From: Xylogone sp. PMI_703
Lineage: Eukaryota; Ascomycota; Leotiomycetes
DNA length: 64,000 bases
Assembly: GCA_021399445.1 (NCBI GenBank)
Contig: JAJTUQ010000003.1
Span: 7,068,001-7,132,000, forward strand
Reading direction: 5' to 3'
Each line of letters begins with the position of its first letter. The first letter of the stretch is position 1. Below are positions 36,106 through 47,050 of the stretch, one piece after another. The translations under genes were made by a program, and so were the position numbers. The notes under the pieces are model-generated. The model had not been told where the DNA came from. It saw nothing but the letters and a program-made list of their open reading frames with translations, and ran no database searches.

Positions 36106-36687
36106 AATTCTAAATCAATGAAGATTTACGTAGCAAACAAAAGATATTAAGAGGGTATTTTTACAGCATGGTAGCTCTATTAGTTGTGAAGGGTGGTTGT
36201 CATTATCTAGGAGCTTGGTTGTCGATCGCTTGTTCATAAGCTTGAACCGTGCACAAATTTATGAACTTGGCAGGCGTTCGACCCCTAACGACACTCCAAT
36301 GATTGAGGAAATACGATTTATTGAGTAACATTTTCAGTTTGTGACATCAACTATTTTAAACTTGGGACAGATATTCTCCAGTTACCTAAACTTAGTCCCG
36401 AATAAAAAGGAAGTAATCAGTGCTGCGAGTTAAAAATTCCAGACTCCGTTGGCAATAGATATCACGTATGAAAGAGAGCAAAAAGCAGGCATAAATATAT
36501 AAGAAGTTAAAATTCTATTAACCAGAAGAAATGCTCCTATATATTAACCATGTAAAATGCTGTACCCCTCTATCGGTCGTTATATTCGTGAAAATGCTTT
36601 CGTCTCTGTATATCCCAGGTCTATCCAATCGTATGCAGAAGAAAAGGAGATCACGGCGATACAAATAATCATCGCCTGCTCCGCGTA
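36106..36687. other. Intergenic region COG4-GH18 gene
   Basis: 580 AT-rich bases with the COG4 promoter on the left and the GH18 gene 3' flank on the right. No gene seen. Confidence 0.5.
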
Positions 36688-38019
36688 TCATGATCCATGT
36701 AATGCTTTAAATCCCGAAGAAATCAGACTTCGAGGGCCTGGACGTGTATCTCCAGTAGCAACCCAGTAAAACAACCCCTATACAGAATGTCAGCGTTCAT
36801 CTTCCGATAATGGAATTACAGAACTGTTACTATAGAAAACAACATATTAAACAACGAGTAAATATACCTTTAGACCCTTTTGTCTACAGTAGTTCGCTTT
36901 CAACACAACTGTTTGTGCATTGTCGTACGAGACAAACCCTCCATCCCCTCCCGTGGAGAAAGCTGCGACAAGTTGGCTATCCACAGCTTCTTCTGCCCCA
37001 GGCCTTGGAAGCTCTCTATATTCAAAAGTGCCGTCTCTACCGCCGGGTCCACTGAATGGTTGTCCAGGACCGTTTGCCCCAAGGAAGGAGCGACCGTAGA
37101 CTGGGACACCAAGAACAATCTTCGAAGGCGGGAAGCCTCGAGATAATAGATAGTCAACTCCTGCTGAACCGGAGTCTTCACCTGAGTTAGCTGGGTATAG
37201 TTGTGCTTGATGTCCTGAATTAAAAGACCAGCTCCCTGCAAAGTCGTATGCTATCAAGTTTACAAAATCAAGGTACTCTTGTGCTTGGTATAGATCAATA
37301 TTTTGCATCGCCCACTGACCTGCGGGCAAAGCGGCCGTTAGAATATAACTCTCAGGGGGCAGGTAGAGTCGAACAGCGGCAAGGAGTGCAAGGAAGTTTC
37401 GGCCCTGTTCTGGGTCGGAAGGATGCTGCCAGTTAACTGTTGCCGACTGTCAGCCAAAATTTCCGATTGCTGCTTACCAGACTAATATGGCAGCTAGTAA
37501 TATTAAGCTTATGGAGAGGCAAACTCACTATCAATGCCATCAAGACCCGAGGCATCTAGGAGACCCTTTGCTGATCGCCCAAAGGTGTCTCTAGCGGCAG
37601 CCGTTGAAGCTACAACAGCAAAATCCTGGTTACTGTTTGTACCTCCGATGGAAAGGATGACTCGTAAATGTTCATATTGTTGCTTCAGACGCATAAATGA
37701 TCCCAAGCAGCCACTACTGGCCCCATCAACAGGCATTTGGGCATCGACAAATTCATCACCCAACTGACTTGCCATTAGTGGTTTAAGGGATAAAACCCGC
37801 ACATCCAGAGATAGGTGTGCTTACCAAGATACTTCCATCAGTTGAAACGGTTGCAAAGGCGTAGAAGACATGGCTGATGCAGTCGTAGTTTAGGGATGCT
37901 GGTGTCTGTGACTCGCCTTGGCGGATACGATAGTTGGCATAGTAGACAGCATTCGTGTAAAGGATTGTTGAAGTATTGGAAGCCGCAGAGGACCGGGAAG
38001 GTGGATGATTTCCACTCAT
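36688..38019 (-). CDS. GH18 chitinase-like protein with altered catalytic motif
   Basis: Exons 38019-37825, 37763-37529, 37436-36868 and 36777-36688; 362 aa, no signal peptide. GH18 enzymes cleave chitin using the Glu of a DxxDxDxE motif at the end of strand 4. Here the fold is complete: YTNAVYYANYRI start, ILSIGG on strand 3, the strand-4 segment, LTAALPAGQWA, FVNLIAYDFAGSWS, ILGVPVYGRSF, and a C-terminal GLFYWVATGDTRPGPRS. However, the strand-4 motif reads D140-G-I-D143-I-N145-W-Q147, so the third Asp is Asn and the catalytic Glu is Gln. The motif spans the phase-1 intron between exons 2 and 3; both splice sites are canonical (GTGAGT, CAACAG), and the alternative acceptor upstream meets a stop. 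The protein may bind chitin oligomers without cutting. Intact frames argue against a simple pseudogene. Confidence 0.85.
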
Positions 38020-40318
38020 ATGCAAGACTCAGATCCTCAGACACAGACAGAAAAACTTCGAAATGCTCTTGGTGGCATCTATTTAGCGATGTTGTGGTTT
38101 ATCCCCGAATATAGACCAGGTGGGTTTGTACAGTTCATCATACCATGATACCACCGTTAGCACGTCCGGCAGCACATTTAATGTAGGCGCATTTAGTGAA
38201 GTAAATGGCCGTTAAAAAACGATAAAAAAGATTACAAAGTCTATAAACTCGACGGACCAAGAAGATATAATGAAATCTACGTAAAAGCGAGAGGACCTAC
38301 TGCTGGGAACTCGCAGCGTATGTGGGCGAACGCTGTAGCCATACCGAATCCCCATCGGAGTGCATTCACCAAGGCCCAAACAGGGCTAATGGAGGGATGG
38401 CAGAGTGCACACAGGAAGTACTCGCCACACACGACTCACGGTCGTGAGGCTGGCTGTTCAACCGTTTCGTCGTCACCATTCACCATTGGCATGGCCGGGC
38501 AGCAGATGGATCTCTCTGGCGCAGCAGGTTGAGGGTCTAAAATAACGCTACCGTGGCCGCCAGAAAACTAATCCTTCTGACCACCTACTCGACCTGACTC
38601 TGCATGAACAACCGTTAAGCTGGAAGTGGGCTTGCGTTGACTACCTCCATTTGGTTCGATCGCATTTCCAGCAACCCACTCCACGGCAGCCTGCAGGTCA
38701 TTGGCAAGGATTTTCGGGACCAGCAAGCCGTGACGTTTCGAAGAGACGATGACTTCCTGCTCCTAGGGTGCTGGCATGGGATGCGGGCGCCGTCCTGTCC
38801 AGGTCTCTGTGGAAGAAAGGCCTTGCCCGTTAGTTGACGAGCCTTTCACGCCTGCGCTGTGCGGGCTCGCAGTAAGTACGGCTCGTCACCGAGCCCATGG
38901 GTTCTCTTTTTTAAGTGCCGGTCAGCAGGGTTACGGTACTTGAAAGGGCAGGCGACGGAGAGCAACCGTTTCGACAGTGGGAAGAAGCAAGCAGCGCTCG
39001 AAGTCGCCAGTAGCGCACGCCAGAAGCCGTACGGGCTTCCCGACCATCCCTTTCACTTCAAGGTTCGAGGCCACCATCTGCCCTCTGCATGCTCTGCGTC
39101 CCATGTTCACGGCGGATATTACAGCGGGGCACGAGGCTCAGCGTGACCTCCTACGGCATGGGATCTCGCCGAATATAGGACACTTCAGCACGATCACATA
39201 GCAGATCTGCAGGAGCAGGAGCAGAACCGGCCTGGGGCCATTATTTGGAGCCATCTAAGTGCACCGCGTCCTGGAAGGGTCAGGCACGCAGAAAGACTTT
39301 GGGGTCCGTTTGGTTGAAGAACTCTTCGGCGCGACCTTCTTTTCCTGGAGCGAATATAAGTGGAATGAGTGGGGATGGGGTACTGTAATAAGAGACAAAA
39401 GGCCAGCGGGAATAAAGAAAAGGACTATCGATGGGCTCCTTGCCTAGCAGCCGTTAAGTGCCTCTTCTGGCCTCGATAACGTACGAAATGTGCACCCACC
39501 GCTGCAGAAAATGTTTCTCATGAGATCCATGGCTAGAGATCCACACCTAGGCGGATGCAGTGGATGTGTGGAGGCCCAATGACCGATATTCGACAGCCCC
39601 GAAAGAGCCAAAGCAGCAGGAGCATTCGCAACGCTGCAACTTCTATATGACGCAAAAGGGAGTAGGGACACCCCGCATATCGAGGGGCTAGATACCGAGG
39701 ATGGGAGGATGCAGAGGACGCAGAAGGATGCAGGACTCCAACCGTTCCACAGGTCGCGACCCGGTAGCACGGCAGGCAATACATGACTGCTGTAACTCAG
39801 GTCCGTACCGTCTTCCACCTGCCACGTTGTCCACCGCGCGCTCGCAGCCGCACGGCGATCAAGCGCTGTGGTGGTTGCTGCAAGGCATTGCCCTAGACCA
39901 GCGAGAGAACATGGCCCATTGGCAGACCTACAACCGTATTCGCTTGCCCTGCTTGCCCTGCAGCAGTTGTGAAACCCATCTGCCTACTTACAGCTGGTTA
40001 ATTAGCTCGCATTGTCATGTCCTTCTGCTCCCAACGCGCCAGTCTGACTACGACCCGCAGCAAGTACCGAAGGCCATGGGGTCTCCTCTGCACCTATGTC
40101 CGCTTTCAGAAATATGCACGTGACTCTGGCTTTGCCTGGCGCGACTCTGTGTTACCGTAGTGCCCGTTCCGAGGAATCTTGTGGAAGCCGGATTTGTAAG
40201 GCACCAAGAGCTAGATCTAATCAAATTGATTAGCTAGATTGCTGAAGCTTGATGAAGCTCCGACATCAACGCACCTTTCTATCGCCCACAACACCTAGCG
40301 TTATCGAAATCCACAACC
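38020..40318. other. 2.3-kb gene-poor, relatively GC-rich block
   Basis: No supportable gene. Overlapping frames on both strands are long only because stop codons are rarer in this GC-richer sequence, and their translations lack family features. The part from about 38.3 to 40.2 kb contrasts with the AT-rich spacers around it. CACGTG occurs at 40117-40122, about 200 nt before YTH1. The last 100 bases are the YTH1 leader. Confidence 0.5.
40117..40122. promoter_or_regulatory. CACGTG E-box (GTCACGTG) upstream of YTH1
   Basis: On the minus strand this reads GTCACGTG, identical to the octamer in the RPN11/RPD3 promoter. It lies about 200 nt before the YTH1 ATG. Motif evidence only. Confidence 0.4.
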
Positions 40319-41143
40319 ATGGCTGGCATCATTGCCCAAGGGCCAAACGCAGAAGACCTCTCGCGCCAGATCCTCGAACACCAAGCTCCAGAGTATAAAT
40401 TCGCGTTTTCGCCATTCCTCTTCCAAACCTACCGCCATGGTGTATCTCCAAACCGCCCAGTGTGCAAGGCTTTCCTCCAGGGTCACTGCCCATTAGGTCC
40501 AGCTTGCCCTGACAGGCATACCGCAGCAAACAACAACTCGAACTTCAACAACCTAGTGTGTAAGCATTGGCTAAGAGGACTATGCAAGAAGGGCGAATCA
40601 TGCGAGTTTCTGCACGAGTTCAACCTCAGAAAGATGCCCGAATGCAACTTCTTCGTACGCAATGGGTATTGCTCAAATGGAGGTATGTGCAGTGATCATC
40701 AGTGGACAGGAAAGGTCGGACACCAGCTAACACAGCCTCTAGATGAGTGCCTTTACCTACATATCGACCCTAACTCTAAGCTTCCCCCGTGTCCCCATTA
40801 TGAAAAGGGCTTTTGTCCACTCGGACCCCGCTGTTCAAAGAAACACGTCCGGAAAACAATATGCGAATTTTACCTAGCCGGTTTCTGTCCCGATGGCAAA
40901 AATTGCAAGAAGGCCCATCCCCGGTGGCCAACGGATCTCCCAAAGCCTACCGTAAGGGTAGAACGGGATGCAGAAGAAATAGCTGAGGAACAGGCGAGAC
41001 TGCGCGAGAATGCCGAACGCGAAGAGGAGAAGGAGCGCGAGAAGTTTGGGGGTGGCCGCGGGGGCCGTTGGGGAGGATTTGGTGGAAGAGGTAGGGGTGG
41101 TGCACCAGGTCAAGGAAGACAGAGGGGAAGAGGGCATTATTAA
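40319..41143 (+). CDS. YTH1: mRNA 3'-end-processing protein Yth1 (CPSF30)
   Basis: Exons 40319-40682 and 40743-41143; 254 aa. Yth1 is the zinc-finger subunit of the cleavage and polyadenylation factor that recognises the poly(A) signal RNA. Five CCCH fingers are visible: CKAFLQGHC..C....H, CKHWLRGLC..C...H, CNFFVRNGYC..C...H, CPHYEKGFC..C...H and CEFYLAGFC..C...H. A charged helix and an RGG/GRG-rich tail typical of fungal orthologues follow. The 60-nt intron lies inside finger 3 and must be removed to give NGDECLYLH; it is a multiple of three and has no stop, so reading straight through hides it. The splice signals are GTATGT...GCTAACACAGCCTCTAG. Confidence 0.95.
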   Translation: MAGIIAQGPNAEDLSRQILEHQAPEYKFAFSPFLFQTYRHGVSPNRPVCKAFLQGHCPLGPACPDRHTAANNNSNFNNLVCKHWLRGLCKKGESCEFLHEFNLRKMPECNFFVRNGYCSNGGMCSDHQWTGKVGHQLTQPLDECLYLHIDPNSKLPPCPHYEKGFCPLGPRCSKKHVRKTICEFYLAGFCPDGKNCKKAHPRWPTDLPKPTVRVERDAEEIAEEQARLRENAEREEEKEREKFGGGRGGRWGGFGGRGRGGAPGQGRQRGRGHY

Positions 41144-41914
41144 AAGTGGAGATGTGATAGTCTCCATAATTTTCTTCCATTTGTGGCGAGAAGTGACTTG
41201 GTTGCTTAACATTACAGGCGCTTTATCCTTAAGAGGGACAACGTTACACTCCAGATTACCATTTTAGGGTTACGGCGGATGAGCAAGCTTCTGCAAGATT
41301 GCTCGACAGTTCTTCGACGTGATCACAGTTCTGGCCCCAAGGCTAGCTCAATACCACAACCATGCACCTGATAGGGCAGCACGTCAGCAGCACCTCCATA
41401 AATCCCGCATGGATAGAGGTAGTACAGAAGAAAGGTCACGAGAAAGGGAGTAAATTAGTGCTCCTGAAAAAGAGTGTATGCTACCTAGATCGGATATCCG
41501 AATGGGAAGCTGCGCTGGGTATTTGAGGAGGAAATTTGAAATGGGATTGTTGATCCTCTCAAACAAGGCGAGAAATACTCACGATGTTCCTCTGCAACAA
41601 ATCAGTTGAGATATGAAAAGGCACGATGTTCAGCTTAGATGGAAGTATAGCTTTTAAATGGACACGATAAGCAACGATCTTCACTTCTAGAACTGGTGTG
41701 GATTGTTGAATAGCTATATGGTATCAACTCATCGATAAATCTAAGACCATATTTGGCTCATTATTTTATAAAGTGGCGTCGCTATGTGTACATACTGGAT
41801 GAGATCTTTGCTCCTTGCATATCTTGTAAATTAAACCTCCCATTGTCTTACCCCATCCGGATCCTTGGCTAGAAAACCATTCTCAAAAGCGTGATGGCTG
41901 CCCTACTTTGGAAC
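41144..41914. other. Convergent intergenic region YTH1-DUF1776 gene
   Basis: 770 bases between converging genes. No coding frame is supported and no structural element was noticed. Confidence 0.5.
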
Positions 41915-43585
41915 TTAAGGATGATCCTTCCAGAACTTCTCTGCTTCTTTCCCATCCGAGCCGCCAGCGTCGCCATATACTGGAACATATTCACTGCCTA
42001 ATCCACTGCCTGCACTTCCAGGAGGGGTATAGCCATACCCATCTTCGCTGCTAGGGCTGCTGCCTCTTCCAAACTCATTCGACAAGTGATTGACCCGTCT
42101 CAGACCCAGCATCCAGCCCACTAGCCCTCTTGGAACCCAGTTTCCGATAAATCCATACAACTTGCTCCCTTGGCCAACTCGGATGATACCACCTTTATTT
42201 CTAACCATGGCATCGAAAACTGCATTGTTTAATTCTCGAAGGCTACTCCCCTTGCTTAAGCCGCCAGTGGATCCACATCCCTTCGCTGCACCGACGCTTC
42301 CACTGCTGAGAGCAACGAAATTCTTACCGTAGACCTGCCTGGCACTCTCATCCCATCTCAATGTCTCCGCTCGTTGTGACTGCAATGTCTGAAGCTGATT
42401 CTTTGCGCTGAAGTTGGAGAAATCAAACGTTCCGAGTTGGAGTTGAGTCACAGGAATGGAAAGTGGTGATAATTCTGCGGACAGAACCTGAGTGAAGGAT
42501 GTCAGAGCGGCAACCATAGACGACTCAAGTACGTGGAAAGCCGGGTTTAAAGACGGAATAATAGAAGGGGTAAGAACAAGAACGGAAGGCTTCGGAGGTT
42601 GCGTCCAAATTCCATTTTGGGAATGAGGGTGTTGCAGAGGGAGAGCTGCTAAGGTCGGGAGGAATGTCTGAGTTGTTAATATGGTATTAAATAATCGGGT
42701 ATTCAGAACGTCTGAAATCGTAGAAGGAGATAGCGTGGCTATTGGCGCTGATGGATAGTTGAGTGATGGAATGAGAATTAGTGATCGGAACGTCAAGTGG
42801 TGATGCTTTGCTCCTTGGAAAGCAGCATGCGGGAGTTGAAGAAATTCAGTGAAACGCTCGAGTGATCCTTTGGCTGATATAGGCTAGGTTTTGTTAGAAA
42901 AATATATGCATATGCTATCGGAATAACTTACATCTACTATGTCAACCATAAGAGGTTTAATGTCAGGTCGAGCCTCGTTGTGCACCAGAACTTCTTCCTC
43001 GATAGTATTACAGACTATATAAACAATAAATCCCCGTCGCTCTAAATCAAGCGCAATGGATTTAGTAATTGGTTCTGATGGGGAGCCGGCAATAACGACG
43101 ACCTAATAGGTTCATCAGCTACCTGTGTCTATATCCGGGTGGGCCATATTTACCTCGAGTCTTGCCCCATTACCCGCCCTCTTTGCTCTCCTTTTCTTGC
43201 GGTTCGCCTTCTTACTTATCATGGAATAAGCTACGCCTCCAAAGGCTACAACAATAGCAGCACTCCATAGTTTATGCTTTGTCACCCAATTTTGGATTTG
43301 CAGATGTATCGAGCCAGGTAGAGACACAGCAGAAACTTGAAACTTAGGTGGAGGCGGCTTTGGTCGCGCTGATTCGGGGATCCATTTTGATGAAGATAGC
43401 GCTTCTCTTATAGTGTCTGCAGCTTTCTGCGCCTGTTTATCAATGTAATCGGCGACCTCATTGGAATATCTCCATATGTCATTTGGCACTGAAGAGAGCT
43501 GCAAAAGAGAGGTCAGCAGTCATCACTTTCAGAATGTATATGCAGATCTTACAACATCGAGAAATACTTGGTCATCCGCAGACAT
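41915..43585 (-). CDS. DUF1776 family protein (SDR-like, membrane anchored)
   Basis: Exons 43585-43553, 43498-43154, 43102-42932 and 42883-41915; 505 aa. The family is fungal, related to short-chain dehydrogenases (yeast YNL181W/Pbr1 belongs here), and of unknown biochemical role. After a helical N-terminus with SSVPNDIWRYSNEVADYIDK comes a membrane span (about 80-100, KLWSAAIVVAFGGVAYSMI) followed by a KKANRKKRRAKR basic anchor. A Rossmann-like start (VVVIAGSPSEPITKSIALDL) comes next and the C-terminal half lacks a clear YxxxK. The tail is Gly/Ser-rich. All four junctions keep frame and restore conserved sequence; the first exon has just eleven codons. Donors are GTAAGA, GTAAAT and GTAAGT. 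Confidence 0.87.
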
Positions 43586-44699
43586 TGTAACTATATTATC
43601 CGAATCCACAGCGTTGAATGATGCAAGTGGAGTGGTCGAATCCGATGAAGTGGGGAAGATATAGTTGATCGGAGTCGGATTTACCAAAGGCCGGATTAAG
43701 CCCCTCGAGTATCGAATTTCAATCCACCTTTCCTCCACTTAATGCAAGGCAATGCAAGGCTGCGGCGCATGAATGGCATGTACATTAAAATTAGATTTAA
43801 AAATGTTTTTTCAAGTATTCCAGATTAGGAAACACATTCGTCCTCGCTGATGGACCCTCAACTTTGGATTTCTATGCTATCCAATTTGCCGTCTCTTAAG
43901 ATGGCCATAACAAGAAAAGAACGAGGCAATTATCATTGTGAACATCTCAACATTTCCAATCCCACGAAATTTTCCACTATTATAATCAGATATATCGGGC
44001 AATACCACTAGAAAACATTACACCCAACAACGCAACGATATACAAGTTACAGACGATAATCAGCACACATATCACTACGTTGAATCCATGACAGCTGATT
44101 AGCTTAACGGAATTTGTATCCTTGAATTCAATCCTAAATCTCGCAGCATCACAACAAGTGATAGGACCGGGATGGTACAAGTGACTTCGTATCAATATTA
44201 TTGCACTCTCTCGATACTACGAACTACTCATTACATCTAACAATATCTACAGAGAGTTTAGTGTATTATAGAATATATCTTGTCTACTAGAGTTACCGCG
44301 CGTAACTTGCTCTACTTCCAGACCTAAGACTTAAAAGGCGTTACTGCAGCCAGCATCAGTCTATCTAAGAGCTGCCCCGCGATCTGCCCCTCTTTGGTGG
44401 ACTACTCGGTCCGTAGTTTATCCGAAATCCGGGGACGCAGGCGTGGCATGCAGTAGGCAACGCAAGTTTGACGCGTTCAGAGTCTTTGCCGCTGTTGATT
44501 ACAATTATCTTTTCGACTTCAGGCGCTGGCTTTCTAGAGCCTTCTAGGCTCTAATTTTAAATTATTCTTGTCTTCTCTGGCCGCTGTGTACATTTTTTCT
44601 TAATTTGACCCGATAATTTCGAGTTTATTTCAACTTCCGCATACTGTTTCACTTTTGAAGAATAAGGCAGTATAAAGCTCTGGTAGCGACCCCTGTAAA
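43586..44699. other. Divergent intergenic region DUF1776 gene-WSS1
   Basis: 1.1 kb of mostly AT-rich sequence with promoters pointing outward. A 10-bp direct tandem repeat (AATGCAAGGC twice) lies near 43742-43761. No gene is supported. Confidence 0.5.
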
Positions 44700-46037
44700 A
44701 TGCCCGAAATCGACGCTTTAATATCAGAGTACTCCCATCACAAGCATAGACCCAGGGAGAAAGATGCTCTTCATTCTCTTAAGAAAATAGCTTCTTTGGT
44801 CAAGCCTATAATGAGAGCAAGGGGTTGGCGGGTTGGTACTCTCGCAGAGTTCTATCCTGAGCAGCGAAATTTATTAGGTGCTCTTCGTATCTTCCATGTT
44901 TTTGGAGCAAATAAATCTAACAATACTCAAGGGATAAATGAAAATAAAGGTCAGAGAATATGTCTTCGTTTGCGGTATCCTTCCGATCAAAATCAGTTTC
45001 TTCCATTAGAACAAGTGGTTGATACCATGCTTCACGAACTTTGCCATATTGTCCATGGGCCACATAATAAAGAGTTTCACGCTTTGTGGGATCAGTTACG
45101 GAAGGAATATGAAGGTCTGTTGTCCAAGGGTTACACCGGAGAAGGGTTCTTGTCTGATGGCCACAAACTTGGTGGTCGGCGGATCCCAATGGACGAAGCT
45201 CGCCGACTGGCCCGAGTTGCAGCGGAAAAGAGAAAGGTTCGACATGCAGGCTCAGGCCAGAGACTTGGAGGAGCACCTATAAGGGCAGGGACAGACATCC
45301 GAGAAGTTATTGTTCAAGCAGTAGAGCGTAGAAATACGGTTCTAAAGGGATGCGGCGCTGAAAGCAAGAATGAAAAGGAGATCAAGGACCTTGCAGATCA
45401 AGCCACGCATAATGGGTTCCGTACAAAGGCAGAAGAAGATGAAGCTAATGATCGCGCTATCGCTCAAGCCCTCTGGGAACTCGTACAGGAGGACGAGAAA
45501 CGAGAATACGGAGATTCGTATGTTCCAGCTACCCCTGCCAATCCGACCGGCAGCGCTGGTGGGAAATTGAATAAAGGGCCTGAACCATCTACCAAGAGAG
45601 CAGCATCAACACCTTCATCACCTCCACCTCCAACTTCAGGTGGGCCAATACGCCCAGGTGCCCGACATGTTAGCCGCCTGGTTACAGAAGCCTCCTCCAA
45701 ACGCCCCAAAACCAGCCTCAAAAAGCCATTAAGGACGACCATACCGGAACCTACACCAGTTGCTCCAGCGCCGCCTCTTGCTGCCATTACTGAATGGGAA
45801 TGCCCCACATGTACTCTTGAAAACCCGGTCAACTATCTATGCTGCGATGTTTGTACAGCAGAACGACCGCCAGAGGTATCCAGGAAAATTGCAGAGGCAA
45901 CCCTTGCTCTAGAAAAAAGTAAGACTTTTGGTGCATCAGCTCCAGCAAACACTTGGGAGTGTAGATATTGTACAACTATTATGGAGGACAAGTGGTGGAC
46001 TTGTTCATCATGCGGGAAAATGAAGGAAAGCTCGTGA
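44700..46037 (+). CDS. WSS1: DNA-dependent metalloprotease Wss1 (WLM domain)
   Basis: Single exon, 445 aa. Wss1, the fungal counterpart of SPRTN, degrades proteins covalently crosslinked to DNA and interacts with SUMO and Cdc48. The WLM domain (about 15-190) has the active site HELCHIVHGPHNKEF (around residue 112-126), supplying three zinc-binding His and the catalytic Glu, preceded by ICLRLR. A linker rich in Pro/Ser/Lys follows. The C-terminus has two RanBP2-type zinc fingers, WECPTCT...CCDVC and WECRYCT...CSSCG. Two such fingers at the end is a common arrangement in filamentous fungi. No intron is needed. ATG 44700 is the first in frame. Confidence 0.93.
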   Translation: MPEIDALISEYSHHKHRPREKDALHSLKKIASLVKPIMRARGWRVGTLAEFYPEQRNLLGALRIFHVFGANKSNNTQGINENKGQRICLRLRYPSDQNQFLPLEQVVDTMLHELCHIVHGPHNKEFHALWDQLRKEYEGLLSKGYTGEGFLSDGHKLGGRRIPMDEARRLARVAAEKRKVRHAGSGQRLGGAPIRAGTDIREVIVQAVERRNTVLKGCGAESKNEKEIKDLADQATHNGFRTKAEEDEANDRAIAQALWELVQEDEKREYGDSYVPATPANPTGSAGGKLNKGPEPSTKRAASTPSSPPPPTSGGPIRPGARHVSRLVTEASSKRPKTSLKKPLRTTIPEPTPVAPAPPLAAITEWECPTCTLENPVNYLCCDVCTAERPPEVSRKIAEATLALEKSKTFGASAPANTWECRYCTTIMEDKWWTCSSCGKMKESS

Positions 46038-47050
46038 GCTAGGACTCCTTTAAGTATAAATGATCAATGATGTCAATGAATCCCACGGTGTTACAGGCGT
46101 TTGGAAATTACTATTTTATCCAGGCTAAAGGTGGATACGGAAGTTCTGCTGGCTAGAGCCATGGGTACAGCACTGTTGTTAGTATCGGAGTTAAGAGATG
46201 GATAGGTTGAATTATCTATTTGAACGCAGATAGTATTAGAAGATGAAGATAGAACAGAAGCAATATGACTCAAACAGATGTTACCTATTGTTTCGATGCT
46301 ACACATCTTGATCTAAGTGTCCACGCGGACCTTTGGCTACAACTAACATAGAAGTGCAGAGATATGTCCACAAGGAGTTGTGACAAGTGTGCCTATACTC
46401 TGTATAACAAGTTAGTCCAGGCAATGCTGCCCTAGAGTACGGATGGCTGCTGCATCGGGGCAACCGCTGCTTCGTCCTTTAAGTGCGTGACGACTCCTGA
46501 TCAAGTTTAGCGGGTATCACTTGCTGCACGACGGTTGACAGGGAGACTCACGATGTGCAACAAAAACTGTAGACTCGTGACTGGTCCCAATATTGGAGAC
46601 AGGATACACCCCAGAATAGAACAAGAAAAAGCCTCAAGTGCAGAGGTATGAAGTGACATCGCCTCCTAAACATCTACATTGGTAGTCGGGAAAAACTAGA
46701 CATTTCAGTTATCTAGAGCTCAGGTAATGTGCTCATTGTTTAGCAGAGGGGATGAGAAACCGTTAAAAACGATTGATTTGCAGGTGTCCAACAGTCCTAT
46801 CAGAAATCTACCTCAACCTTCAACAAGTAGGATTTTATAAAAAGCATGGAAACTTTGTTCAGAGAACAAGTTGACTGCAAACAGCACAGACCATCCTAGA
46901 AGAAAGTCGCTGTCTATTAGGGTTATATTTCCATACATACCGCACAGATAAAGCCTGCTTGAATTCATGTGCGCCAGGGGAGCAGTAGCAATCAGAGAAC
47001 AAACGCCAGAAATATCCCACCACCGAATTGCCCCGACCCAAATAAAGTGT
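46038..47050. other. Convergent intergenic region WSS1-MTC1
   Basis: About 1 kb between converging 3' ends. Short frames only, with no recognisable products or repeats. Confidence 0.5.

Noticed and set aside
38655..38670. B-box-like GGTTCGATCGC suggesting a tRNA
   Set aside because: No A-box or cloverleaf upstream; isolated match.
38859..39146. Plus-strand frame of 95 codons
   Set aside because: Same reasons: low stop density in GC-richer DNA, no recognisable protein and no splice partners.
39701..40123. Plus-strand frame of 140 codons in the GC-richer block
   Set aside because: Composition looks random, frames of similar length exist on the other strand, and no motif is visible.
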